A stretch of 43,146 bases of DNA from an uncultured Alphaproteobacteria bacterium. GTDB taxonomy: Bacteria > Pseudomonadota > Alphaproteobacteria > Sneathiellales > Sneathiellaceae. Position 1 is the first letter of the stretch; the number at the start of each line of letters is the position of its first letter. Below the pieces are notes generated by a model. That model did no database searches. It was given only the letters and a program-made list of their open reading frames with translations, and was not told the DNA's origin. This document shows positions 17,808 to 25,080 of this stretch, piece after piece. The translations under genes and the position numbers were made by a program. The stretch spans positions 1 through 43,146 of the forward strand of contig CAJXWA010000011.1 of NCBI GenBank assembly GCA_913062525.1. The letters run 5' to 3'.

Positions 17808-18944
17808 TTAGCAAGCCTCAAGAATGGTAGCAATACCTTGACCGCCGCCGATACATTGTGTGGCAAGTCCAAGAGATTTACCCTCGCGCTGCATCAAGCT
17901 TGCAAGTTTACCTGTGATCCGCGCGCCTGTCGCACCCATTGGATGACCAAGAGCAATGGCGCCGCCATCGATATTTGTAATATCGTAGTTCATGCCGGCT
18001 TCTTTCAAAACAGCAAGTGATTGCGCCGCGAACGCTTCGTTAAGCTCGATGATTTCCATATCTTTCAACGTCAGGCCTGCGCGCTCCAGCGCTTTCTTCG
18101 TTGCAGGAACCGGTCCGATACCCATGACTTCTGGGCCGCAGCCTGCAACCGCGATGGATTTGATACGAGCAAGCTTAGTCAAGCCATTTGCATCCGCATA
18201 TTCTTCGGAACAAACCAAAGTCGCGGAGGCACCATCTGTAAGCGGCGATGATGTAGCGGCAGTAACACTACCATTTGCATCAAACGCGGGCTTCAAGGTT
18301 GCCAATTTTTCAAGCGTCGTTTCTGGGCGAATACAACCGTCTTGCTCAACACGGATATTTCCTTGAACAATTGGGATAATTTCATCAGAGAACTTACCTG
18401 CAGCGCGCGCAGCAGCCGCACGAGCATGGCTTTCAACCGCCATTTCTTCTTGTTCCTGACGAGAAATTTTATATTGGTTCGCCAGATTTTCAGCTGTGAT
18501 GCCCATTGAAATGTAGGCTTCAGGATATTCTTTATAAAGTCCTGGATGCGGAGCTGGATTAAAACCACCCATTGGAACGCGGGTCATGCTTTCAATGCCG
18601 CCGCAAATGAACACTTCGCCTGCACCCATTTGAATTGCGCCTGCAGCCATATGAATGGCTTGCATGGAAGATCCACAAAACCGATTTACAGTTGTTGCTG
18701 ATGCCGTCTTTGGAATACCAGCTAGGAAACTGATATTCCGGGCAACGTTCAAACCCTGCTCAGCTTCTGGAAACGCGCTGCCGATGATGACGTCTTCAAT
18801 GTCATTTTTGTCCACGCCTGTCTTTTCAATAAGGCCGCGAACTACTTGTGCAGTCATTTCATCAGGACGAACTTTAATCAACTCACCTTTATTGGCAAGT
18901 GTAAATGGAGAGCGGGCGTACCCGGCAATGACCACATTCTTCAT
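17808..18944 (-). CDS. fadA: Acetyl-CoA C-acyltransferase (thiolase), first gene of the fadN unit
   Basis: A 378-residue thiolase. Cys90 in NRFCGSSMQA is the acyl-accepting nucleophile. His334 in GGAIALGHPMGATGA and Cys364 in TQCIGGGQG complete the site. An AAAGGA site lies 9 bp before the ATG. The stop is 2 bp from the next start, indicating tight coupling with the FadN-type enzyme. CGSSMQA with the CIGGGQG end is the FadA-like degradative type. Its upstream neighbour, on the same strand, is the MerR-type regulator. Confidence 0.9.
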   Translation of the reverse strand: MKNVVIAGYARSPFTLANKGELIKVRPDEMTAQVVRGLIEKTGVDKNDIEDVIIGSAFPEAEQGLNVARNISFLAGIPKTASATTVNRFCGSSMQAIHMAAGAIQMGAGEVFICGGIESMTRVPMGGFNPAPHPGLYKEYPEAYISMGITAENLANQYKISRQEQEEMAVESHARAAAARAAGKFSDEIIPIVQGNIRVEQDGCIRPETTLEKLATLKPAFDANGSVTAATSSPLTDGASATLVCSEEYADANGLTKLARIKSIAVAGCGPEVMGIGPVPATKKALERAGLTLKDMEIIELNEAFAAQSLAVLKEAGMNYDITNIDGGAIALGHPMGATGARITGKLASLMQREGKSLGLATQCIGGGQGIATILEAC

Positions 18945-19066
18945 GCTCTAAAATCCTTTTTCAATCTCTAGCCCGTATTCATTAATCAGGCATGGGGGAT
19001 GTATGTTGATATTTAAAAATATAAAAACCGCAATAAACGGCAAACCACTAAAACGAGTTATCAAAC

Positions 19067-19468
19067 TTAAGCGAGTTTCTTTCCGCTGCTAGTGTCACCG
19101 TTCAGATAATCGGACAAATCGGAAACTGTACTTTCCAGCTCTTCAATCGCCTCATTAATATCTTTTCGTTGACCCATAAGCTTTTCAAGCTGCTCTTCAC
19201 ATTTCTGCAATGTGAATTTTAACTGCTCTCCGGATTCTTCCTTGGGATTATACAGGTCGATCATCTTTTTGATATCCTGCAGACTAAACCCTAACCGACG
19301 CCCTCGCAGGATCAGCTTTAACCGAGCGCGATCACTTCTGGAGTAAACACGCGTAAGCCCATCGCGTTCGGGCAAAATAAGCCCTTTATCCTCGTAGAAT
19401 CGGATGGTCCGTGAAGTGACCTGAAACTCTTCTGCCAAATCTGTGATGGAATATGTATTTTTGTCCAT
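19067..19468 (-). CDS. MerR family regulator, LiuR-like
   Basis: A 133-residue MerR regulator. The winged-helix DNA-binding part is YSITDLAEEFQVTSRTIRFYEDKGLI (6-31), followed by RVYSRSDRARLKLILRGRRLGFSL. A coiled-coil dimer helix runs over about 80-120. There is no cysteine cluster for metal sensing, and the only Cys is Cys89. This is the pattern of LiuR-type regulators of branched-chain amino acid and fatty acid catabolism. It sits at the head of the thiolase-FadN-acyl-CoA dehydrogenase unit. A 22-bp perfect palindrome lies 46 bp upstream of the start, so autoregulation is very likely. GGGAG precedes the ATG. Confidence 0.82.
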   Translation of the reverse strand: MDKNTYSITDLAEEFQVTSRTIRFYEDKGLILPERDGLTRVYSRSDRARLKLILRGRRLGFSLQDIKKMIDLYNPKEESGEQLKFTLQKCEEQLEKLMGQRKDINEAIEELESTVSDLSDYLNGDTSSGKKLA

Positions 19469-19513
19469 TCCAACTCCCAGTTAAGAACGTTATTATTACT
19501 AATTTTACACTAC

Positions 19514-19535
19514 TTGACGTTTACGTAAACGTCAA
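19514..19535. promoter_or_regulatory. 22-bp perfect palindrome, LiuR-type operator
   Basis: The two halves are TTGACGTTTAC and GTAAACGTCAA, with perfect dyad symmetry. On the minus strand the first six bases read TTGACG, a good -35, and TGTAAA or TAAAAT lies 20-22 bp on, which is the long spacing expected for MerR-type activated promoters. From memory, LiuR sites have an ACGT-AACGT-rich palindrome of this kind. The adjacent regulator gene (19468) is the likely ligand. Confidence 0.7.
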
Positions 19536-19657
19536 CTTTCCTTTGCAGAAATAATAAATCGACTTTCTAACACGACAAATAGGTGCACTAATGAAATATA
19601 TTTGCTAACATAACGCGCGTTATCAAAACTTACGTGCGCTTGGGGATAGTGCCAAAG

Positions 19658-19987
19658 ATGTCGAAGAAGATCTCTACTTATACAGAATTCTGGCCCTATT
19701 ACTTAGGGGAACACACTAATTTAGTGTGCCGGAGACTTCATTTCAGCGGAACGACATTCGCTGTGATAACACTCGTTCTATTTCTCGTAACAAAGTCCCC
19801 GATCTTTATTGCTTTGTCTATTTTGGGTGGTTATGGAGCCGCGTGGGTTGGCCATTTTCTCTTTGAAAAAAACAAACCCGCTACGTTTCAGTACCCTTTA
19901 TGGTCATTCTACAGTGATATTAGAATGTATTTGCTATGGTTAAGCGGAGGCCTTGAAAAAGAACTAAAACTTAATGGTGTCGGTTAG
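19658..19987 (+). CDS. DUF962 / Mpo1-like membrane protein
   Basis: A 109-residue small membrane protein. FWPYYLGEHTNLVCRRLHFSG near the N-terminus, then two hydrophobic segments (about 30-65), GHFLFEKNKPATFQYPLWSFYSDIRMY, and a final short hydrophobic stretch. This is the DUF962 pattern, with the family's conserved EH-N, R-H-G and H-FEKN-PAT positions. The yeast member Mpo1 is an iron dioxygenase of 2-hydroxy fatty acid alpha-oxidation. The ATG at 19658 is preferred, as GGGGAT lies upstream; a GTG at 19634 has no ribosome site. It is divergent from the MerR gene and next to fatty acid catabolism genes, consistent with a lipid role. Confidence 0.75.
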   Translation: MSKKISTYTEFWPYYLGEHTNLVCRRLHFSGTTFAVITLVLFLVTKSPIFIALSILGGYGAAWVGHFLFEKNKPATFQYPLWSFYSDIRMYLLWLSGGLEKELKLNGVG

Positions 19988-20031
19988 GACAAATTGACAC
20001 AAACACATCACCTCTGGGGGGAGGTAAAACT

Positions 20032-20343
20032 ATGAATAACATCAACCAAATAGAGAAAGACTTCACGCAACTCTCTGACTCGCTTTATCGGGCCAGTAAA
20101 ATTTTGAAATCTCTGGGCAACCAACGCCGCCTTGAAATTCTGACCTGCTTGTCAGAACAAGAATTATCTGTTGGCCAACTCGAACAAAAAATAAAAATCA
20201 GCCAATCTGCACTCTCGCAGCATTTAGGCAGATTACGCAGGGATGACATCGTTACAACTCGGCGTGAAGCTCAAACGATTTTCTATTCTTTATATAGCGA
20301 TAATATCCGAAATTTGTTGCATTCTGTTCAGCTGGCAGCTTAA
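20032..20343 (+). CDS. ArsR/SmtB family regulator, BigR/SqrR-like
   Basis: A 103-residue winged-helix repressor: SLGNQRRLEILTCLSEQELSVGQLEQKIKISQSALSQHLGRLRRDDIVTTRREAQTIFYSL. It aligns with BigR/SqrR sulfide-responsive regulators, which sense persulfides through two cysteines. Here only Cys39 is present; the C-terminal partner (about residue 100) is absent, with SVQLAA at the end. A strong GGGGGGAGG site precedes the ATG. The next gene is a TauE/SafE exporter, the usual BigR partner, so control of that exporter is likely. With a single Cys, sensing would need an intermolecular disulfide, a different modification or another ligand. Confidence 0.82.
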   Translation: MNNINQIEKDFTQLSDSLYRASKILKSLGNQRRLEILTCLSEQELSVGQLEQKIKISQSALSQHLGRLRRDDIVTTRREAQTIFYSLYSDNIRNLLHSVQLAA

Positions 20344-20357
20344 CAATTAGGCGAAAC

Positions 20358-20379
20358 ACGAAAAAAATTACTTTTTCGT
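20358..20379. terminator. Hairpin after the ArsR gene
   Basis: ACGAAAAA (20358-20365) and TTTTTCGT (20372-20379) form a perfect 8-bp stem with a 6-nt loop, 15 bp past the ArsR stop. It may be a weak terminator or a further AT-rich operator. Confidence 0.4.
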
Positions 20380-20380
20380 C

Positions 20381-20439
20381 ATGAATTTATTACATTCAAA
20401 GTCTATTTATTGTATAGGCTGAGATAGTAATAAATTCAT
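20381..20439 (+). promoter_or_regulatory. Promoter of the tauE operon bracketed by 13-bp inverted repeats
   Basis: ATGAATTTATTAC (20381-20393) and its exact complement (20427-20439) flank 33 bp. Within and overlapping this lies TTACAT (20390-20395), a 17-bp spacer and TATAGG (20413-20418), a plausible -35/-10. Each arm carries an ATTC/GAAT element, and BigR/SqrR-type sites are AT-rich with ATTC-GAAT symmetry. The ArsR regulator encoded just upstream is the likely ligand; two dimers could bind both arms and close the promoter. Confidence 0.5.
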
Positions 20440-20465
20440 CAGCTCAAATCAGGGTCAACACCCCT

Positions 20466-21389
20466 ATGCCAGTTTATCTTCCTATCGCCGAGATATCAGT
20501 GAATTTATTCCTGATTTTGGGCATGGGCGGAGCAGTTGGTTTGTTGTCTGGAATGTTTGGGGTTGGCGGCGGCTTCTTAATGACTCCGCTTCTCATCTTT
20601 ATCGGCATTCCTCCGGCTGTTGCTGTAGCAACAGGCGCCAATCAACTCGTTGCCGCCAGTGTATCCGGCGTCCTTGCCCATTGGCGACGCGGAAACGTCG
20701 ACTTTAAAATGGGAACAGTCTTGCTGGTCGGCGGCATCTTCGGCTCTGGCCTTGGCACATGGATATTTGCCCTTCTCAAAGATGCAGGTCAAGTCGATCT
20801 TCTCATCTCGTTATCCTATGTTTTGTTTCTTGGCGTCATTGGCGGCCTGATGCTGGTGGAAAGCGTCGGGGCTCTTTTACGAAGCCATAAAGGAACTGTA
20901 AAACGTAAAAAACTACACCAACACTATTGGATACACGGCCTGCCGTTCAAAATGCGATTTCGAAAATCGAAACTGTACATCAGTGCTCTCCTTCCATTAG
21001 TTCTTGGATTTTTCGTCGGTGTCCTCTCAGCTATTATGGGTGTTGGCGGCGGATTTGTGATGGTGCCGGCCATGATTTACCTCATGGGCATGCCCACATC
21101 AGTGGTTATTGGCACCAGCCTTTTCCAAATCATTTTTGTTACAGCCAATGTAACCCTCCTTCACTCTATGACAACACAAACAGTAGACGTTTTACTCGCT
21201 CTACTGCTCATGAGCAGCGCCGTTATTGGCGCTCAGCTGGGAACACGGATTGGTGCGAAAATGAAAGGGGAGCAGTTGCGCTCGCTCCTCGGGTTAATGG
21301 TATTACTGGTTTGTGCCAAATTGGCATTTGACCTCATATTAACGCCCGACGACCTATTCTCTTTCCGTTTGTTGGAAGGGGTGAATTAA
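20466..21389 (+). CDS. TauE/SafE family anion exporter (sulfite/sulfoacetate type)
   Basis: A 307-residue inner membrane protein with about eight hydrophobic segments. The two family repeats are LLSGMFGVGGGFLMTPLLIFIG (25-46) and VLSAIMGVGGGFVMVPAMIYLMG (187-209), each with the GVGGG-P signature. A basic cytoplasmic loop (139-166) separates them. It probably exports a sulfur oxyanion or organosulfonate. The next gene encodes the TIGR02186 protein, a usual partner in alphaproteobacteria, and the upstream ArsR gene is of the sulfur-responsive type. A link to the CoA-metabolism genes downstream is not clear. Confidence 0.85.
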   Translation: MPVYLPIAEISVNLFLILGMGGAVGLLSGMFGVGGGFLMTPLLIFIGIPPAVAVATGANQLVAASVSGVLAHWRRGNVDFKMGTVLLVGGIFGSGLGTWIFALLKDAGQVDLLISLSYVLFLGVIGGLMLVESVGALLRSHKGTVKRKKLHQHYWIHGLPFKMRFRKSKLYISALLPLVLGFFVGVLSAIMGVGGGFVMVPAMIYLMGMPTSVVIGTSLFQIIFVTANVTLLHSMTTQTVDVLLALLLMSSAVIGAQLGTRIGAKMKGEQLRSLLGLMVLLVCAKLAFDLILTPDDLFSFRLLEGVN

Positions 21390-21390
21390 T

Positions 21391-22167
21391 ATGATGGGCA
21401 ATCGTTCAGTTTCTGGCCTCTTTGCCATAGCCTTGTTTTGCCTAGTCGTCGCGGCCCAACCCTCTCGTGCTGACAACACTCTGGTAACCGATATTTCCTC
21501 TCATTTGATCTCTGTGACCTCTGACTTCACCGGAACAGATTTACTGTTGTTTGGAACGGTTACATCGTCTGAAGGATCTCTTCCTGCCGACAAAGGAGAT
21601 ATTATTGTCGTCGTCAGAGGACCCAAAAAAAATGTCACCGTTAGGAAAAAAGAACGTGTTGCAGGTATCTGGGTAAATACACGAGCCATTGAAATAGCCA
21701 AAGTGCCAGGGTTCTATGCGGTTGCCAGCAATCGGCCCGTTACAGATATCAGCTCAACAGGGACCCTTGAGCGGTTAAAAATTGGCCAACATCGCCTTAG
21801 TTTATCTGCTAAGACAACCCCTCTTGATGTGCAAGATTTTAGGCAGGCGATTGTACGCCAACAAGAAGAAGTGCAGCTATATACAAGCAATCAGTCCGCT
21901 GTTTATTTTTTAGGCACCTCCCTTTTCAGGACATCTATTCACTTTCCTGCAAACGTACCTGTTGGTAACTATGTGGCCGAAGTTTATCTATTCCAAGACG
22001 GAGAGCTTGTGAGCGCACAAACATCTCCCCTCTTTATTAAAAAATTCGGCATTGGACGCCGTATCTTTGATTTTGCACAAAGCTACCCGACCCTCCACGG
22101 AATTGCCGCTATCATTTTCGCCCTGATCGCAGGCTGGATTGCTTCCGCACTTTTCCGTAAAGACTAA
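21391..22167 (+). CDS. TIGR02186 / Alph_Pro_TM family membrane-anchored protein
   Basis: A 258-residue protein with an N-terminal signal peptide (ending PSRA near residue 28), a beta-rich periplasmic domain and one C-terminal membrane helix (about 234-254, IAAIIFALIAGWIASALF). Visible family features are SSHLISVTSDFTGTDLLLFG near the start and RGPKKNVTVRKKERVAGIWVN. The family is mostly alphaproteobacterial and sits beside TauE/SafE exporters. It starts one base after the exporter stop, behind GGAAGGGG. A second in-frame ATG follows at once. It may be an accessory subunit of the exporter; no biochemical role is known to me. Confidence 0.82.
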   Translation: MMGNRSVSGLFAIALFCLVVAAQPSRADNTLVTDISSHLISVTSDFTGTDLLLFGTVTSSEGSLPADKGDIIVVVRGPKKNVTVRKKERVAGIWVNTRAIEIAKVPGFYAVASNRPVTDISSTGTLERLKIGQHRLSLSAKTTPLDVQDFRQAIVRQQEEVQLYTSNQSAVYFLGTSLFRTSIHFPANVPVGNYVAEVYLFQDGELVSAQTSPLFIKKFGIGRRIFDFAQSYPTLHGIAAIIFALIAGWIASALFRKD

Positions 22168-22183
22168 AAAGGATAATGATCTA

Positions 22184-22996
22184 ATGATCATGAAGATAGA
22201 GGAGCTTGCCTCCCTCATTAAAGACGGCTGCAAACTTGCCATCCCTGCGGATTATAGCGGCGTTGCAATGGCTGTGACCCGCGAACTAATTAGGCAAAAG
22301 AAAAAGAAACTTCACATTATTGGCGTTCCAACTTCGGGATTACAAAGCGAACTTCTCATTGGGGCAGGTTGCGTCTCTGTGCTTGAAAGTTCTGCCCTCA
22401 CATTGGGAGAATATAATCCTGCGTCCCGGTTTTCAGCTGCAATCAAATCAGGTAGCATCAAACTTATCGATGCTACCTGCCCGGCTATTCATGCAGGACT
22501 GCAAGCCTCGCAAAAAGGGCTGCCCTTTATGCCTCTTCGCGGAATAATTGGCAGTGACATTTTGAAAAACCACCCGGACTGGAAGGTTATCCAGAACCCA
22601 TTTTCACAAGACGACGACAAGATAGTTGCTATTCCTGCCATTAAACCAGATGTCGCTCTGTTTCATGCGCCATTTGCTGACCGTGAAGGCAATGTCTGGG
22701 TTGGGCGGAGGCGCGAATTGGTTCATATGACGCAAGCCTCCAAGACAGCATATGTATCAGTAGAAAAAATCGTAGACGGCAATTTATTGGATGATGAGAC
22801 ACTCGCCGCTGGCGTCCTCCCCAACCTTTATGTCGGTGCTGTCGCTGAGGCTCCGTCAGGGTGTTGGCCTCTCAGCTTTTGGCATGGCGAGGGAGAAGAT
22901 AAAGAACATCTCGATCACTATAAAGCTGTGGCAGGCACACAAGATGGTTTTGATGAATATCTCCAACAATTTATTTTTGACGGAGAAATCCCATGA
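22184..22996 (+). CDS. CoA-transferase family protein, subunit A (IpdA-like)
   Basis: A 270-residue class I CoA-transferase-fold protein. The blocks GLQASQKGLPFMPLRGIIGSD, IPAIKPDVALFHAPFADREGNVWVG, AYVSVEKIV and VAEAPSGCWP align from memory with actinobacterial IpdA, the alpha subunit of a steroid ring-opening hydrolase. The acidic DEG segment just before the GLQ block in IpdA is not conserved here (DATCPAIHAGLQ), so the reaction may differ. The ATG at 22184 follows AAAAAGGA with 10-bp spacing. It overlaps the B-subunit gene by four bases (ATGA), typical for obligate heteromers. A ring-cleavage or CoA-ester hydrolysis role is likely; the substrate is unknown. Confidence 0.72.
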   Translation: MIMKIEELASLIKDGCKLAIPADYSGVAMAVTRELIRQKKKKLHIIGVPTSGLQSELLIGAGCVSVLESSALTLGEYNPASRFSAAIKSGSIKLIDATCPAIHAGLQASQKGLPFMPLRGIIGSDILKNHPDWKVIQNPFSQDDDKIVAIPAIKPDVALFHAPFADREGNVWVGRRRELVHMTQASKTAYVSVEKIVDGNLLDDETLAAGVLPNLYVGAVAEAPSGCWPLSFWHGEGEDKEHLDHYKAVAGTQDGFDEYLQQFIFDGEIP

Positions 22997-23724
22997 GTGA
23001 TGCTTCATCAAAAAAAGCCCTCATTTGTTTCATCGCCAATCTCCTGCGAGATTGTAACCATGTTGCAGTTGGCGCATCTTCGCCAATTCCGGGGGCCGCT
23101 GCACTGCTTGCAAAAGCGGCATGGTCATCTCCGCGGCACGTCAATATTTTGGGGTCGGTTAAGAACAACTTCCTAACTAATGGATCACAAGAGTTATTTG
23201 ATTGTGCGGCTCAAGGCCGGATCGACGCCTTTTTTTTAGGTGGTGGTCAAATTGACGGCTCCGCTAACATCAACTTGATGGGCCGCGGTGAATATCCAAA
23301 CAACACCCCACGATGGCCGGGAACATTTGGTTCCGCCTATCTTTACTTCCTCATCCCCAAAGTTATTTTATTTCGCGAAGAACATAGCCGCCGGGTCCTT
23401 GTTGATACTGTGGATTTCGTTAGCGCCCCGGGATGCAGCGCCCCAGAGACTTACCGAACTGGTGGACCTTATGGATTGCTCACAAACAAAGCATTCTTTA
23501 AGTTCGAGAAAGAGAAAGGATGCTTCTCCTTGAAAAGCATTCACGCCGGTAGTAGCTTAGAAGATATCTTGGACAACACCGGATTTGATTTTCTATACGA
23601 TAAAGAAAATACGCCGGCTACACCTGAACCGAACCCAGAACTTCTAAAGGTATTGGAAAATGAGGTTTCCGTAAAAATTCGGGATGTATACCCTCAATTC
23701 TCCGATACCATATTCACACACTAG
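22993..23724 (+). CDS. CoA-transferase family protein, subunit B (IpdB-like)
   Basis: A 243-residue partner of the preceding gene. GRIDAFFLGGGQIDGSANINLMG (75-97), then FGSAYLYFLIPKVILFREEHSRRVLVDTVDFVSAPG align with IpdB and the small subunits of related CoA transferases. The SENG/EXG motif that supplies the nucleophilic glutamate of true class I CoA transferases is not found, which suggests hydrolase or lyase chemistry as proposed for IpdAB. Co-translation with subunit A is indicated by the ATGA overlap. A CaiB-type CoA transferase follows and could supply or remove CoA. Confidence 0.72.
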   Translation: MSDASSKKALICFIANLLRDCNHVAVGASSPIPGAAALLAKAAWSSPRHVNILGSVKNNFLTNGSQELFDCAAQGRIDAFFLGGGQIDGSANINLMGRGEYPNNTPRWPGTFGSAYLYFLIPKVILFREEHSRRVLVDTVDFVSAPGCSAPETYRTGGPYGLLTNKAFFKFEKEKGCFSLKSIHAGSSLEDILDNTGFDFLYDKENTPATPEPNPELLKVLENEVSVKIRDVYPQFSDTIFTH

Positions 23725-23780
23725 AGCCTTCTCTGAACCCTAATATAAATAATAATAAAATTTCCAAAGGAATATGTACA

Positions 23781-24980
23781 ATGTCCAACAATGGTGCCCT
23801 TTCCGGCCTTAAAGTGGTTGACCTATCTCGCGTTCTCGGCGGCCCTGTGTGCACCCAAATTCTTGCAGATCATGGCGCAGAAGTCGTTAAAATTGAACCT
23901 CCTCAAGGAGATGAGACACGATTATGGGGACCTCCATTTAACGAGAGCGGCGTCTCTGCCTATTTCTCCGGCGCCAATCGAAACAAACGCTCTATTGCCC
24001 TGGATATTCGCAAAGAAGATGGTCAAAAAATCTTGCACAAACTGTTGGCTGATGCAGATATTTTGGTCGAAAATTTCAAAACTGGCTCTCTTGAAAAATG
24101 GGGATTGGGATACGATGATGTCCTCAAACAGAAATACCCAAAACTAATCCATTGCCGTGTAACCGGATTTGGGGCTGACGGCCCATTTGGTGGCTTCCCG
24201 GGATATGATGCGGTTATTCAAGCGTGGGCTGGCCTCATCAGCGTCAATGGTTCTCCTGACTCTGGCCCTGTACGAGTGGGTATTCCCCTTGTTGATTTGG
24301 GCACGGGAATGAACGCCGTTATTGGTATTTTGATGGCGGTAAATGAACGCCATACTTCGGGTAAAGGTCAATCCGTCGAAGCCTCTCTCTATGATACGGG
24401 TATACAATTGCAGCACCCTCATGGGGCTAACTATTTGATGAGCGGGAAAGAACCGACACTTACTGGAAACTCCCATCCCAACATTGCACCCTATGATTTG
24501 TATCCAACACAAACCGCCCCTATTTTTCTTGGGATCGGAAATAACGGTCAATTTAGAAAACTGTGCGCTGCCTTGAATTGCCCCGAAATTCCAACGGACC
24601 CTCGGTTTGTTGATAATGCCGCACGCCTTGAAAACCGAGATGCTTTAAATGCCCTGCTCGAAGAAAAACTAGCCGATAAAAATGGCGTGGAATTTGCGAC
24701 AGAGCTTCTGGACGCGGGCGTTCCCGCAGGCGCCGCCATGAGTGTTCCCGAAGCCTTAAACCATCCCCATACAAAGCACCGTGAAATGGTTGTCGAAATG
24801 GATGATTACCGCGGAACTGGTATCGCTGTAAAGATGAGCCGCACTCCTGGCCGTGTTAGATCTGTTCCACCAGGGTTTGGCGCAAATGGACGCGATATAC
24901 TGAAAGAGCTTGGATATGATGAAAATGAGATTACATCATTGACAAAGAACGGCATTCTTTGGGAACATCCAAAAACATAA
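23781..24980 (+). CDS. CaiB/BaiF family CoA transferase (class III)
   Basis: A 399-residue class III CoA transferase: LSGLKVVDLSRVLGGPVCTQILADHGAEVVKIEPPQGD at the N-terminus, NRNKRSIALDI, and IPLVDLGTGMNAV, where Asp172 is the expected catalytic aspartate. GKGQSVEASLYD and the C-terminal TPGRVRSVPPGFGANGRDIL are also family hallmarks. AAAGGA precedes the start. An AT-rich 56-bp leader with TATAAATAATAA separates it from the IpdB-like gene, so it may have its own promoter. It would transfer CoA between a dicarboxylate or acetyl donor and an unknown acid in this locus. Confidence 0.88.
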   Translation: MSNNGALSGLKVVDLSRVLGGPVCTQILADHGAEVVKIEPPQGDETRLWGPPFNESGVSAYFSGANRNKRSIALDIRKEDGQKILHKLLADADILVENFKTGSLEKWGLGYDDVLKQKYPKLIHCRVTGFGADGPFGGFPGYDAVIQAWAGLISVNGSPDSGPVRVGIPLVDLGTGMNAVIGILMAVNERHTSGKGQSVEASLYDTGIQLQHPHGANYLMSGKEPTLTGNSHPNIAPYDLYPTQTAPIFLGIGNNGQFRKLCAALNCPEIPTDPRFVDNAARLENRDALNALLEEKLADKNGVEFATELLDAGVPAGAAMSVPEALNHPHTKHREMVVEMDDYRGTGIAVKMSRTPGRVRSVPPGFGANGRDILKELGYDENEITSLTKNGILWEHPKT

Positions 24981-25031
24981 CTACGACAAATTAAGAACAA
25001 TTGTAGCCGGGCGCAAACCGTCATAACCAAT

Positions 25032-25056
25032 AAGAGCCAATCTGTTTTTGGCTCTT
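25032..25056 (+). terminator. Hairpin after the CaiB-type gene
   Basis: AAGAGCCAA and TTGGCTCTT form a perfect 9-bp stem with a 7-nt loop, 51 bp past the stop. There is no T-tract after it, so termination is uncertain. The stem ends 24 bp before the likely start of the next gene and could also affect its translation. Confidence 0.4.
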
Positions 25057-25080
25057 CATCAAGATAAATGGACAATCAAA

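Noticed and set aside
18945-19066. A terminator and promoter between the MerR gene and the thiolase
   Set aside because: Only short pairings (CCG/CGG) near a T-run at 19019-19040 were seen; too weak to list as a terminator.
20358-20379. A second ArsR operator rather than a terminator
   Set aside because: The palindrome is A/T-run based and does not match the ATTC/GAAT arms just downstream; kept only as a possible terminator.
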